Of a stretch of DNA of 59,837 nt, positions 23,903 through 33,593 are shown in pieces; positions within the stretch are counted from its first letter, which is position 1; every line of letters starts with the position of its first letter. The DNA is from an uncultured Clostridia bacterium (GTDB taxonomy: Bacteria; Bacillota; Clostridia; Oscillospirales; Ruminococcaceae): positions 1-59,837 of the forward strand of contig CANQVE010000009.1 of the NCBI GenBank assembly GCA_947627205.1, read 5' to 3'. The position numbers and the translations under genes were made by a program. The notes beneath the pieces are model-generated. The model did no database searches and was not told the origin of the DNA. It saw nothing but the letters and a program-made list of their open reading frames with translations.

Positions 23903-26746
23903 TCATTGATTTCTAAGTTTACGCTCATTCCATTCCTGTTTTGTCATCAATACCTGACGCGGCTTTGAGCCCTCAAACGAGCCTACTATGCCCATTTTCT
24001 CCATTGTGTCAATAAGACGCGCCGCGCGGCCGTATCCGAGCTTTAAGCGTCTTTGAAGAGCGGACGTGCTGGCTTGTCCCGCAGTTACAACAAACTCGAT
24101 CGCTTCTTCGAGCTTTTCATCTGCTTCGTCGTCGTCAAAGTCCTCGTCACTGCTCTGTTCTTCTGCAGCTTCTGCCCTGCGCTCAATTTCGGCAATAATG
24201 TTCTCGTCATACTCGGCGCTGAATGTCTGCTTTATAAACTCAACAACGCGCTCAACTTCTTCGTCCGATACATAACACCCCTGAAGACGTATCGGCTTCG
24301 GCACTCCCACGGGCATATAGAGCATATCGCCGTTTCCGAGGAGCTTTTCAGCTCCCGACGCGTCAAGTATAACGCGACTGTCTATCTGCGACGCTACCAT
24401 AAGCGCGATACGGCTCGGAATATTGCCCTTGATAAGACCTGTTACGACTTGAACGGTAGGTTTCTGCGTTGCAATTACAAGGTGCATTCCTGCGGCTCTT
24501 GCCTTTTGTGCAAGACGGACAATACTGTCCTCAACGTCCTTTGGAGAAGCCATCATAAGGTCGGCTAACTCGTCGATGAATATAACAATTCTCGGCATTA
24601 TACTGCCGTCAATTAAACCTTTTTCCACAAGCTCGTTATATCCGTCGATATTGCGGACATTGTTCTCGCTGAACAAGGTATAACGGTTGTCCATTTCGGT
24701 AACTGCCCATGCGAGCGCGCCCGCAGCCTTTTTCGGATCTGTAACAACGGGAATAAGCAGATGAGGGATACCGTTGTACATCATAAATTCTACCTGTTTC
24801 GGATCTACCATTATAAGCCTTACGTCAGAGGGCGTGGATTTCATGAGCATACTCATTATGATAGAGTTTACGCAGACGGATTTTCCCGAACCCGTTGTTC
24901 CTGCAATAAGCAGATGAGGCATTTTTGAAACGTTACAGCGCACCGCTTCGCCGCTGATGTCTTTTCCGAGGACGGTATCGAGCTTGTTATTGAAAGTCTT
25001 TTTAAAGCTCTCGGTATCGACAAGTTCGCGGAAGAAAACAGTATCTCTTATCTTATTCGGAATTTCAATTCCGACAGCGGCTTTATCGGGCACGGGAGCT
25101 ATTCTTATGCCCGAGACAGCAAGATTAAGCGCCAAATCGTCGGCAAGTCCTGCGATCTTGCTGAGCTTTACACCGGGTGCGGGCTGAAGCTCATAGCGTG
25201 TTACGGACGGACCGCGCGCCGCTCCGATATAAGTCGCGGTTACGCCGAAGCTCTTAAGCGTATTTACGAGCTTGTCCGCGTTTGAACGTATCTCCTGCTC
25301 GACGTCTGCGGGCTTTACGGCTTTTTTCGCCTCGTCAAGCAATGTTACGGGAGGAACGGTATAGACCTCGGCAAGCGTAGGCTGGCGGGGTTCGGCTTTC
25401 TTGGGCGGCTGAACGGTAGGTTTTGAAGCAGGCTTTGAAAAATTCGGTTTTTTCTCTGACTTCTCCGTGACGTCATCAAGGTCAAGTTCTAATTCTGCTT
25501 CTTCGCTTTTTGTAATTTTTCTCGGCTTGTCGTCGGATGTAGTACGCTCGGACGCGGGAGCGTCCACTATTTTCGACACTCTCGCCGTTGATTTTTCGGC
25601 GTTCAGCTTGTCAAGCGCATCGGCAAGCGGAACAAGGTCTGCGTCGTTATCAACAAAGCTGTCGGCATTTCCACCATCTTTTTGACGGAGAATAGGGTGC
25701 TTTTTTTCCATGTATTTTTTCAAAGGCTCGCGATAGTCGCGCGTCTCTTCGGTCTCAGCAGTTTCGTTATTTTGTACGTTCTCCTGTGTATCCTCTGCAG
25801 GCTCTTTTCCGTGATACTTGTCGATAACTTTGCGATAGTTTTTGCTATCCTCGGACTGTGCTTCTACAAGCCTCGAATTGTCGCGCTGGGCAGGTATTTT
25901 AACGGGCGAAGTCTGTTTGGGCTTTGCCTTTGCGGGAGCTTCGTCTTTTCCGACGGAATCTTTTATATTTTTAAGCTCTTCTATCTTGCGCTGTTTTTCT
26001 TCAAGCTCTAATTGCTTTTTAATTTCTTTTTCGGCGCGGCGTTCTGCCTGCATGCGCCTATACTCCTCGTTTGCCGCGGCGCTTTCCTCGCGGTGAGTTT
26101 TAATTTTATCGGCAGTCTTACGTCCGACATTCTGCGCACTGTTGCCCAAGCGCGAGAACATCTCGCTCAGCGGTATCTTTATCACCAGCAGAACAAGTAC
26201 GAGCATTAAGATGATTATTACAATGACCGCTCCCGTTTTTCCTAAAAGCAAAAGCGGAACTCCGAGAACAAGAGCTAAAACTCCGCCTCCCGCAAAAGCC
26301 GAGCCGTTTATGTAAAGGTTTGAAATTATTTCTCCGAAATTTGCTCCTGCAAGTTTATCGCGAATGAATATCTCGAACGCGGCGCTTGCAACGAGCTGTA
26401 TTATTGACAAAAAGACAATATTTGAAGTTATCTGCGCTTTCGGCATATCTGAAGATATCATAAGCGCCGAGGCTATCATAAAAATGCCTACGGTCATGAA
26501 CGGAACGCCGAAAACTCCGAGAAAGACATTATGTATCGCGAGCCAACCCTCGCTTCCGGGAATTATCGCAAGAAGAAACAAAAATAACCCCACGGCAAAG
26601 AGTATGACCGAAACGACTCTGCGGCGGGTACGGCTTTTTCGCAGAGCTTCTTCGCGGCGGCGCTTTTCTTCAAGCGCTTTTTTAGAACGTGCCGACGAAG
26701 AAGAGGACTTTGTTTTGCCTGTTTTCACATTTTTTCTTTCTGCCAT
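23903..26746 (-). CDS. ftsK: DNA translocase FtsK/SpoIIIE
   Basis: 947 residues. About four N-terminal transmembrane helices (45-190) anchor it at the septum. A long charged linker (about 200-470) is followed by the motor. Walker A is GTTGSGKSV in LIAGTTGSGKSVCVNS, Walker B is VIFIDELADLMM, and RIALMVASQIDSRVILD is highly conserved. The C-terminal gamma winged helix (about 880-945, GYGRAARLIDTMEKMG) reads oriented KOPS/SRS sequences. It moves chromosomes through the division or sporulation septum. The tepA-uppP-ftsK order recalls Bacillus, where tepA precedes spoIIIE. ATG at 26746 with AAGGA upstream. Confidence 0.96.
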   Translation of the reverse strand: MAERKNVKTGKTKSSSSSARSKKALEEKRRREEALRKSRTRRRVVSVILFAVGLFLFLLAIIPGSEGWLAIHNVFLGVFGVPFMTVGIFMIASALMISSDMPKAQITSNIVFLSIIQLVASAAFEIFIRDKLAGANFGEIISNLYINGSAFAGGGVLALVLGVPLLLLGKTGAVIVIIILMLVLVLLVIKIPLSEMFSRLGNSAQNVGRKTADKIKTHREESAAANEEYRRMQAERRAEKEIKKQLELEEKQRKIEELKNIKDSVGKDEAPAKAKPKQTSPVKIPAQRDNSRLVEAQSEDSKNYRKVIDKYHGKEPAEDTQENVQNNETAETEETRDYREPLKKYMEKKHPILRQKDGGNADSFVDNDADLVPLADALDKLNAEKSTARVSKIVDAPASERTTSDDKPRKITKSEEAELELDLDDVTEKSEKKPNFSKPASKPTVQPPKKAEPRQPTLAEVYTVPPVTLLDEAKKAVKPADVEQEIRSNADKLVNTLKSFGVTATYIGAARGPSVTRYELQPAPGVKLSKIAGLADDLALNLAVSGIRIAPVPDKAAVGIEIPNKIRDTVFFRELVDTESFKKTFNNKLDTVLGKDISGEAVRCNVSKMPHLLIAGTTGSGKSVCVNSIIMSMLMKSTPSDVRLIMVDPKQVEFMMYNGIPHLLIPVVTDPKKAAGALAWAVTEMDNRYTLFSENNVRNIDGYNELVEKGLIDGSIMPRIVIFIDELADLMMASPKDVEDSIVRLAQKARAAGMHLVIATQKPTVQVVTGLIKGNIPSRIALMVASQIDSRVILDASGAEKLLGNGDMLYMPVGVPKPIRLQGCYVSDEEVERVVEFIKQTFSAEYDENIIAEIERRAEAAEEQSSDEDFDDDEADEKLEEAIEFVVTAGQASTSALQRRLKLGYGRAARLIDTMEKMGIVGSFEGSKPRQVLMTKQEWNERKLRNQ

Positions 26747-26797
26747 TTTTAAATTCCTTTCCCCCTATAATTCCCCTTGTGACCGAATGAATTGCTT

Positions 26798-27664
26798 TTA
26801 CATTATCATGTCTCTGATGTATGTACCCGTAACAAGTTCATAAACTCCTGCGGCTATGCATGCAATACCAAGTACAGCCGTATAAACTCCGAAGATCTTG
26901 AACCTGTTCTTTTTCAAAAGCCAGCTTACGAGCTTTATTGCTAAAAATCCAACGGCCGCTGCAATGACAAATCCTACTCCGAGCATAAGCCAGTCAACTT
27001 CTATATCACTGTGAATGACATCGCCAAGCTCTAAAACGCTTCCGCCGAGTATAGCGGGTATGCCGAGTATAAATGCGAATGTTACGGCAGTCTCCTTTGA
27101 CAATCCGCAGAACAGACCTGCCGCCGTTGTAGAGCCCGATCTTGAAACTCCGGGAAAGAGCGCTACGCACTGAAACGCTCCCACAACAAGCGCGTCGGTT
27201 ATCTTCATGTCCTTTCCTATCTTCTCTCCCGAACACCTGTCGGATAAGAAAAGTATAAGCGCCGTAAACAAAAACGCAGCTCCCTCAAAGATTATATCCC
27301 CGTCGCCCTGGCGCGAAGTGAAGAATTCCTTTACGAGATAACACGGAACAAGAAGAAGCGTTGCTATTATCACCATTATCATCATTCTGCGGTCGGAGTT
27401 CATTCTTTTCCATGAGAACTTTCCCGTGAAGATATCCCCTATCGTAAGGAAAAACTCTTTTATCATTCCCCAGATAGTTTTTCTGAATGCAACAAATACC
27501 GCAAGGAGCGTTCCGAGGTGGAGCGATATCGAAAGAATAAGAGCCGCTTCGCCGTCTACTCCCGTAAGATGCTGTATAACGGACAGATGTCCCGAGCTTG
27601 AAACCGGCAGAAACTCCGTCAGTCCCTGTACTATTGCCTGAATTATTACTGTTATGTAATCCAT
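26798..27664 (-). CDS. uppP: Undecaprenyl-diphosphatase UppP/BacA
   Basis: 288 residues, integral membrane. It dephosphorylates undecaprenyl pyrophosphate to recycle the lipid carrier for peptidoglycan, and confers bacitracin tolerance. Motifs are the N-terminal GLTEFLPVSSSGHL, the catalytic region FPGVSRSGSTTAAG, and about eight hydrophobic helices. The track-length frame begins at 27679, but the ATG at 27664 has GGAGG at ideal spacing. It sits between tepA and ftsK. Confidence 0.96.
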   Translation of the reverse strand: MDYITVIIQAIVQGLTEFLPVSSSGHLSVIQHLTGVDGEAALILSISLHLGTLLAVFVAFRKTIWGMIKEFFLTIGDIFTGKFSWKRMNSDRRMMIMVIIATLLLVPCYLVKEFFTSRQGDGDIIFEGAAFLFTALILFLSDRCSGEKIGKDMKITDALVVGAFQCVALFPGVSRSGSTTAAGLFCGLSKETAVTFAFILGIPAILGGSVLELGDVIHSDIEVDWLMLGVGFVIAAAVGFLAIKLVSWLLKKNRFKIFGVYTAVLGIACIAAGVYELVTGTYIRDMIM

Positions 27665-27681
27665 TTTATCCTCCGTCATTT

Positions 27682-27705
27682 AAGTCCCCCCTAAGCGGGG
27701 GACTT
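27682..27705 (-). promoter_or_regulatory. Intercistronic hairpin between tepA and uppP
   Basis: AAGTCCCCC (27682-27690) pairs perfectly with GGGGGACTT (27697-27705), with a six-base loop. On the coding strand no T-run follows, so it looks like an mRNA-processing or stability hairpin rather than a terminator. It ends about 10 bases before the uppP Shine-Dalgarno. Confidence 0.55.
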
Positions 27706-27710
27706 TTCTG

Positions 27711-28436
27711 CTATTTGGTTTTGCGTTTTTCTATCTGCTTATATAAGCTGTTTATCGCGTCGGACAATGAGCCGAGCTTATCAATAAGCCCCTCCGCCAC
27801 AGCCGCTTTTCCGTCGAGCACCGTTCCTATGTCTAACACGAGCTCGTCGCGCTCCATCATAAGCTCCGTAAAGCGTTCGGGTTTTATCTTGCTGTTTCTT
27901 GCGACAAAATCCGTTATCCGCTCCTGCATTTTTTCAAAATAACGCATTGTCTGCGGAACTCCGAGCATCATTCCGTTCATTCTCACGGGATGAATGGTCA
28001 TTGTCGCGCTCGGCACAATAAAGCTCTGCTTTGCGGAAACCGCGAGCGGAACGCCGATAGAATGTCCTCCGCCCAGAACAATTGAAACAGTAGGCTTGCT
28101 CATACCTGCAATAAGCTCCGCTATAGCAAGTCCCGCTTCTACATCTCCGCCTACGGTATTAAGAACTATCAGCAAGCCCTCTACCGTAGTATCCTGCTCA
28201 AACATCGCGAGCGCGGGAATAATATGCTCGTATTTTGTGGACTTGGTATTTTGAGGAAGCTCATAATGCCCCTCTATCTGCCCGATTATGGACAAGCAAT
28301 GAATATTGTGCGGAGCGTTTTCTGCGGAAGTTATCCCGAAATCGCTAAGAACATTGCTTTGCTGTTCGTTTATCGGCGCTTCGTTGTTTTCACTATCTTC
28401 GGCTTTACAGTTTGATTTAACGTGTTTTTTACCCAT
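27711..28436 (-). CDS. tepA: ClpP-family serine protease, TepA/YmfB type
   Basis: 241 residues with a ClpP/crotonase fold. GGDVEAGLAIAE forms the oxyanion region, the nucleophile Ser is in LGGGHSIGVPLA, and the His is in MTIHPVRMNG. A charged N-terminal extension (about 45 residues) replaces the ClpP axial loop. The Bacillus homologue (translocation-enhancing protein) lies next to spoIIIE, which supports the call. It is the first gene of the operon. The ATG at 28436 is preceded by a G-rich stretch (GGGGTGGG). Confidence 0.88.
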   Translation of the reverse strand: MGKKHVKSNCKAEDSENNEAPINEQQSNVLSDFGITSAENAPHNIHCLSIIGQIEGHYELPQNTKSTKYEHIIPALAMFEQDTTVEGLLIVLNTVGGDVEAGLAIAELIAGMSKPTVSIVLGGGHSIGVPLAVSAKQSFIVPSATMTIHPVRMNGMMLGVPQTMRYFEKMQERITDFVARNSKIKPERFTELMMERDELVLDIGTVLDGKAAVAEGLIDKLGSLSDAINSLYKQIEKRKTK

Positions 28437-28568
28437 GTTCCCACCCCTTTTTTAGAATTATACTCAAAAAGGACAGGATTATTCATAAACCGTCTAAAGA
28501 GACTGAAAGGCAAGTTCTTGCACAGATCGTTGTATATTATTATCCCAAATCACAAAAGAACACATTAT

Positions 28569-28597
28569 ATTGTAACACAAAAGCAAAGAAAAATCAA
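28569..28597 (-). promoter_or_regulatory. Promoter of the tepA-uppP-ftsK operon
   Basis: Minus-strand TTGATT (28597-28592), a 17-bp spacer and TACAAT (28574-28569), about 130 bp before tepA. Confidence 0.55.
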
Positions 28598-28619
28598 GTG
28601 GTTTTTTAATAAGTATGAG

Positions 28620-28654
28620 CATATATAAAAAGCACGGACAAATGCCCGTGCTTT
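28620..28654 (-). terminator. Terminator of the clostripain-family gene
   Basis: AAAGCACGG (28629-28637) pairs with CCGTGCTTT (28646-28654). On the minus strand a T-rich stretch follows the stem. Confidence 0.8.
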
Positions 28655-28661
28655 AAACTGT

Positions 28662-31010
28662 TTATTTTAAGATTATTGCTTCCGACCAATATTCCTGATT
28701 GTAAATATCGGTGAACAGATAAGTTATTCTTACTTCGTTATCTCCCACACTGACATTCGTTATCTTCATATTATCGGTTACTGTCATCTGCTCGCCGAGA
28801 TAATAGCTGTCCTGATATGTCATATCAGTAGAATAAAAGTCGCATATAAAATCGAGCTTGTCGCCGACGTTAAGCTGTGTAAGGCTTTTTGCAACCGTTT
28901 CGGTCTCATCGGTATAATCATAGTCCGCGCCCGCTATATAAGCGTCATTTTCCTCGAAAACTATTATGAGATTTACGCGCGAACCGTTAAGCATTGCGGG
29001 AACATAACCCATATCGGTGTAAGTTCCGTCGGAATTTTCTATTGAGTCGGTATGATAATACGCTACGGGCTGTCCGTTTATTGCCACCCAATTTTTCTCG
29101 GTATCGGCTACAAGATCCCCGTTATCATCAAACGAGAACACATTGTCTATGCCCATATCGACATAGCCCTCTCCGTCAAAATAGAACATATTCATATCGA
29201 GAGCATGAACGAGCGACCACTGTTCTTCGGAAAGCGAGAGGATATATTTTCCGCCGGTCTCTTTCCAGACGAGCTTGCTTGCGTCAAGATAATTATCTGC
29301 AAGATACTGCGCGGTTGAGTTTATATCCTGCCCCTGCATAAAGTCGGTATTCGTGCTGTCAAGTCCGTCAATAGATCTTCCCGAGCCCAAAAATGCACTC
29401 AAAAGACCGCTGATTATATCGGAACTTCCCGACGAGCCTGTGGGACTGCTAAGTCCGAACAATGAAGATATCGGCGAGGAGCTTCCTCCCGCAGCGATCT
29501 GTCCGCTCGTTTCCATTTGAGCAAATTGCTTTATGCACTCCGCATATTCGCTGTCCATTCCTATAAGCTCGTATGTGTCGCAGGCGTCGTCAACATACGA
29601 CGTTCTCTTATACGGGAAATATATCGAAACGCCGTAAGCGTTCGTCATATTAGACGAGGTGCGGTTGTACTTTACTGCATTTCTGAGCGCAGAGCTTAAA
29701 GCGCTTCCCTCGGAATTGTTCATTTTCTCCGCGAAATCAACGAGGTCGATTTGGTCTATCTTTGAGCTTGTGGCAAATTCTCTCGTGTTATAACGCGCGT
29801 CTGAAACGGACTTATAATCGTTTGAAGTTATCTTTCCGCTTATCGACCTTGAAAAGTCTACAAGTTTTTCGGGAACGGTGTTTGAAAACTCTGCGAGGTC
29901 AATTACGGAAAGCGTGGTTTTTTGTCCGCGGCACTCGCTCGAGCATTTTGAAACAAAATCGTCCGCAACTTTCTTTCCTATCTCAAGCGTAGACATCGAA
30001 GTGTTTTTCGCAAAATTTGTGAGCCAATTTGTATAATACCAGCCTATGCCGGGTTCTGTTTCTTCAGAAGCTATGAGATAATCGGCATATTTATCGAGCA
30101 TAAGCGCGTTTTCCGCTGTTGCCATAAGGCAAGCGTCAAAGCCTATAAAGTCGAAAGAAACTCCTCCCGCTTTCAGTGCCTTGTCTATTCCCGCAAGATC
30201 CATAGAGCCAGAATATTTCTCGTCATATCCGTATCCGCTGACTGATCCTCCGCCGTGGTCCCACAAAATAAGTTCGTTTCTGTTTGCGGGATAATTTGAC
30301 GCGCAATACTTGATGAAATCGGAAAGCGTGTTCGGGTTTGTCATAGACCGACTGCTTTCTTCTTTCAGGAGCTTCATTTTCCCGTTTTTAATGGAATAGT
30401 ATTGATTTTTAGAAGTGCTGATGCCCGAAGTTTTCCAATTCTTACATCCGCCCGTGTAAACGATAACGTTAAAATTGTCGCCGAAATTCTTGCTCGCCGA
30501 GAGCATTTCGTTCATATCTGCGGAAGCCATTCCGTATTTGCTTTCGAGGTCCGTTCCGCACATATACACCATAAGCGTAACAACGTCTTTTTTTGAACCG
30601 AGTATCTGCGTCCTTTTCGCGCGAGAGCCTGCCGCAACGTTATTGTTTACGCTTCCGCCGTTGTTATTTCCGCCGTAGCCTATGTCATTGCCATAGTCGT
30701 TGGTTATACCGCCGTTATCGGTTCCGCCTCCAAGAAAACTTCCGAAAAGGTTTCCGCAAACGCCGTTGTTTAACAGCAACACAAGAACAATGATAACGAC
30801 TATTATACCGCCGCCTCCGCCTATTGCCGCTCCTCTGGTAACGCCGCCCGAATAAGTTCTCCTGCCGGAATTTCCCGAACTTCCCGACGAAGAGCTGTAA
30901 CTGTGAGAACCTACTCTGCCCGTTCCGAGTCCGCTTCCTCTGCGGTGAACGCCGCTGCTTTGACCGCTGACGGTCTTATTTCTCGAATGAGGTCTGTTGT
31001 TTCTGTCCAT
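28662..31010 (-). CDS. Clostripain-family (C11) cysteine peptidase, membrane-anchored
   Basis: About 782 residues. A basic, Ser/Gly/Arg-rich N-terminal cytosolic region (about 1-60) is followed by a single transmembrane helix (GGGGIIVVIIVLVLLL) and a Gly/Asn-rich linker. The peptidase C11 domain follows: catalytic His in LILWDHGGG and Cys in FIGFDACLMA, with the STASEETEPG-like SEETEPGIGW region. A C-terminal beta-rich domain of about 200 residues has no match I know. The frame is open to 31226, but the ATG at 31010 with GGAGG is the plausible start and lies just past a consensus promoter. It probably acts at the outer cell surface. Confidence 0.88.
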   Translation of the reverse strand: MDRNNRPHSRNKTVSGQSSGVHRRGSGLGTGRVGSHSYSSSSGSSGNSGRRTYSGGVTRGAAIGGGGGIIVVIIVLVLLLNNGVCGNLFGSFLGGGTDNGGITNDYGNDIGYGGNNNGGSVNNNVAAGSRAKRTQILGSKKDVVTLMVYMCGTDLESKYGMASADMNEMLSASKNFGDNFNVIVYTGGCKNWKTSGISTSKNQYYSIKNGKMKLLKEESSRSMTNPNTLSDFIKYCASNYPANRNELILWDHGGGSVSGYGYDEKYSGSMDLAGIDKALKAGGVSFDFIGFDACLMATAENALMLDKYADYLIASEETEPGIGWYYTNWLTNFAKNTSMSTLEIGKKVADDFVSKCSSECRGQKTTLSVIDLAEFSNTVPEKLVDFSRSISGKITSNDYKSVSDARYNTREFATSSKIDQIDLVDFAEKMNNSEGSALSSALRNAVKYNRTSSNMTNAYGVSIYFPYKRTSYVDDACDTYELIGMDSEYAECIKQFAQMETSGQIAAGGSSSPISSLFGLSSPTGSSGSSDIISGLLSAFLGSGRSIDGLDSTNTDFMQGQDINSTAQYLADNYLDASKLVWKETGGKYILSLSEEQWSLVHALDMNMFYFDGEGYVDMGIDNVFSFDDNGDLVADTEKNWVAINGQPVAYYHTDSIENSDGTYTDMGYVPAMLNGSRVNLIIVFEENDAYIAGADYDYTDETETVAKSLTQLNVGDKLDFICDFYSTDMTYQDSYYLGEQMTVTDNMKITNVSVGDNEVRITYLFTDIYNQEYWSEAIILK

Positions 31011-31038
31011 AAATGCCTCCCATACATTATATGGATTT

Positions 31039-31067
31039 ATTATACTATGTTTTTTTGTTTTTGTCAA
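31039..31067 (-). promoter_or_regulatory. Promoter of the clostripain-family gene
   Basis: Minus-strand TTGACA (31067-31062), a 17-bp spacer and TATAAT (31044-31039). It is divergent from the feoAB promoter, with about 100 bp between the two -35 boxes. Confidence 0.8.
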
Positions 31068-31168
31068 GAATGAATATACATAAGTTTCGGGCTTTATAAA
31101 ATGCATGTTTGAAACAGATTGTACAACAAACAAACAGCAAGCTGTAAAAAACCGTAAACATTTCAGTA

Positions 31169-31197
31169 TTGACAAAACGGAAAATTGAATGTATAAT
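31169..31197 (+). promoter_or_regulatory. Promoter of feoAB
   Basis: TTGACA (31169-31174), a 17-bp spacer and TATAAT (31192-31197). I did not find a convincing full Fur box, although the region just downstream is AT-rich. Confidence 0.8.
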
Positions 31198-31244
31198 ATG
31201 TATGCATAATTAGATACACCTAACATTCGGAGATGACAATTATT

Positions 31245-33593
31245 ATGACTTTAAAAGACCTTTCTGTCGGAGAGTCCGCCGTTATAACAAAAACAGGCGG
31301 AGAGGGCTCTCTAAGGCAGCATTTTCTTGATATGGGAGTTATTCCGGGAGCGGAGATAACTCTTGTAAAATTTGCGCCTATGGGCGATCCGATAGAATTT
31401 CAGATACAAGGATATGAACTGACTTTGAGGCTGGCTGACGCGGAAAAAATTCTTGCGGAGCCGATAAAAAGCGAAAAGAAACCGCCTATTCTCTCAAACG
31501 AAGCCAAACGCAAAAAAGCCCACCCAGGTCTTGGCGAGGGCGGAAAATACCATGTCAAAGCAACCGAAGATCCTCTCCCGAAAGGCACGGTGCTTACTTT
31601 TGCTCTGGCGGGAAATCAGAACTGCGGAAAAACCACGCTTTTTAATCAGCTTACGGGTTCTAATCAGCATGTCGGAAATTTTCCGGGAGTTACAGTTGAC
31701 AGAAAAGACGGCGCTATAAAAAATCACCCCGAAACTCTCGTAACGGATCTTCCGGGAATTTACTCGATGTCTCCCTATACAAGCGAAGAAATTGTAACTC
31801 GCGAATTCATCATAAATGAAAAGCCAAAAGGCATTATAAACATTGTTGACGCGACGAACATTGAACGAAACCTGTATCTTACAATGCAGTTAATGGAACT
31901 TGATGTTCCGATGGTTTTGGCGCTGAATATGATGGACGAAATGCGCGAAAACGGCGGTTCTGTCCATATAAACGAACTTGAAGATATGCTCGGCATTCCA
32001 GTTGTTCCTATTTCGGCGGCAAAAAACGAGGGCATAGACGAGCTTATAAGCCACGCGCTACATGTTGCATATTATCAGGAAAAGCCCGGAAGAATAGACT
32101 TCTGCGGAAAAAACGACAACGGCGGCGCGGTACATAGATGTCTGCACGGCATTATGGAGCTTATAGAGGACCACGCAATTGCAGCGGGAATACCTCTTAG
32201 ATTTGCCGCAAGCAAAGTCGTCGAGGGCGACAAGCTCATAGAAAACGCGCTGGGACTGACGCAGAACGAAAAAGAAATGATAGAGCATATCGTCCTGCAA
32301 ATGGAAGAAGAGCGCGGTCTGGACAGAAGCGCGGCTATCGCGGATATGAGGTTCAACTTTATAAACAAGCTCGTAAAAGACGCAGTCGTAAAGCCTCACG
32401 AAAGCCGAGAAAAGGAACGCAGCAAAAAGATCGACAAGATACTGACGGGAAAGTTTACCGCGATACCCGCGTTTATACTTATCATGTCGGCGATATTTTT
32501 CCTTACGTTCAACGTTATCGGAGCTTTTTTACAAGACCTGCTGGAAACAGGGATAGACAAGCTCTCGGAGCTTACGGACGAGGCGCTTACGATAATGAAC
32601 GTAAATCCCGTGTTACATTCGCTCGTTATTGACGGAGTTTTCACAGGAGTAGGAAGTATACTGAGCTTTTTGCCCGTTATCGTAGTTTTGTTTTTCTTTC
32701 TGTCGCTTCTTGAGGACAGCGGTTATATGGCGAGAGTAGCATTTGTAATGGATAAATTGCTTAGAAAAATAGGTCTTTCGGGGCGGAGCATTGTGCCTAT
32801 GCTTATAGGCTTCGGCTGTTCTGTTCCCGGAATAATGGCTTCGCGCACTCTCCCCTCGGAACGTGACAGAAAAATGACAATAATGCTCACGCCGTTTATG
32901 AGCTGTTCGGCAAAGCTCCCGATATACAGTTTTTTCGCCTCGGTATTTTTCCCCGACTGTGCGGGATTTGTTATGATCGCGCTGTATTTCGGCGGTATAC
33001 TTACGGGAATACTTGTGGCGCTTATTTCGCGAAACACCGCGTTTAAAGGCGAAGCAGTACCGTTTGTAATGGAACTTCCGAACTATAGAATGCCCGGAGC
33101 GAAAAATGTTGCAATGCTGCTTTGGGACAAGGCAAAGGACTTTTTGCAGAGAGCGTTTACCGTTATTTTCATTGCGGCAATAGTTATCTGGTTTTTACAG
33201 AATTTTGACTATAAATTTACTCTTGTAGAAAACTCTCAAAACAGTATGTTAGCAGGTATCGCGGGATTTATCGCTCCTGTTTTCAAGCCTTTGGGATTTG
33301 GAGACTGGAGAGTATGCACATCTCTTATTGCGGGATTTATGGCAAAGGAGAGCGTTGTTTCTTCGATAAACGTGCTTTTCGGAAGTACGGCAAATCTCAC
33401 TGCACTGCTCTCTGCCGCCGATACTGCGGCTCTGCTGGTATTCTGTCTGCTTTATACGCCCTGCGTTGCGGCGATATCCGCAGTAAGGCGCGAGCTTGGC
33501 GGGAAATGGGCGGCAGGCGTTGTTATCGGGCAATGCGCGATTGCATGGATAATGGCGTTTATAGTAAGAATTATAGGATATCTTTTTGTTTAA
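31245..33593 (+). CDS. feoB: Ferrous iron transporter, FeoA-FeoB fusion
   Basis: About 782 residues. An N-terminal FeoA SH3-like domain (about 1-75, LSVGESAVITKTGGEG) is joined by a short linker to the FeoB G domain: G1 GNQNCGKTTLFN, G2 around GVTVD, G3 DLPGIYSM, G4 ALNMMDE. A helical domain and the membrane permease follow, with two Gate motifs including GFGCSVPGIMA. It imports Fe(II) under anaerobic conditions. Of two in-frame ATGs, the one at 31233 abuts GGAG, so the ATG at 31245 is preferred. The stop overlaps the stop of the convergent FemAB-type frame. Confidence 0.96.
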   Translation: MTLKDLSVGESAVITKTGGEGSLRQHFLDMGVIPGAEITLVKFAPMGDPIEFQIQGYELTLRLADAEKILAEPIKSEKKPPILSNEAKRKKAHPGLGEGGKYHVKATEDPLPKGTVLTFALAGNQNCGKTTLFNQLTGSNQHVGNFPGVTVDRKDGAIKNHPETLVTDLPGIYSMSPYTSEEIVTREFIINEKPKGIINIVDATNIERNLYLTMQLMELDVPMVLALNMMDEMRENGGSVHINELEDMLGIPVVPISAAKNEGIDELISHALHVAYYQEKPGRIDFCGKNDNGGAVHRCLHGIMELIEDHAIAAGIPLRFAASKVVEGDKLIENALGLTQNEKEMIEHIVLQMEEERGLDRSAAIADMRFNFINKLVKDAVVKPHESREKERSKKIDKILTGKFTAIPAFILIMSAIFFLTFNVIGAFLQDLLETGIDKLSELTDEALTIMNVNPVLHSLVIDGVFTGVGSILSFLPVIVVLFFFLSLLEDSGYMARVAFVMDKLLRKIGLSGRSIVPMLIGFGCSVPGIMASRTLPSERDRKMTIMLTPFMSCSAKLPIYSFFASVFFPDCAGFVMIALYFGGILTGILVALISRNTAFKGEAVPFVMELPNYRMPGAKNVAMLLWDKAKDFLQRAFTVIFIAAIVIWFLQNFDYKFTLVENSQNSMLAGIAGFIAPVFKPLGFGDWRVCTSLIAGFMAKESVVSSINVLFGSTANLTALLSAADTAALLVFCLLYTPCVAAISAVRRELGGKWAAGVVIGQCAIAWIMAFIVRIIGYLFV

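Noticed and set aside
24053-24568. 171-residue plus-strand frame inside ftsK
   Set aside because: Shadow of the ftsK motor domain; no ribosome binding site or domain.
30593-30793. Possible CRISPR-like or tandem repeat signal from repetitive Ser/Gly/Asn codons
   Set aside because: This is low-complexity linker coding in the clostripain-family gene, without regular direct repeats and spacers.
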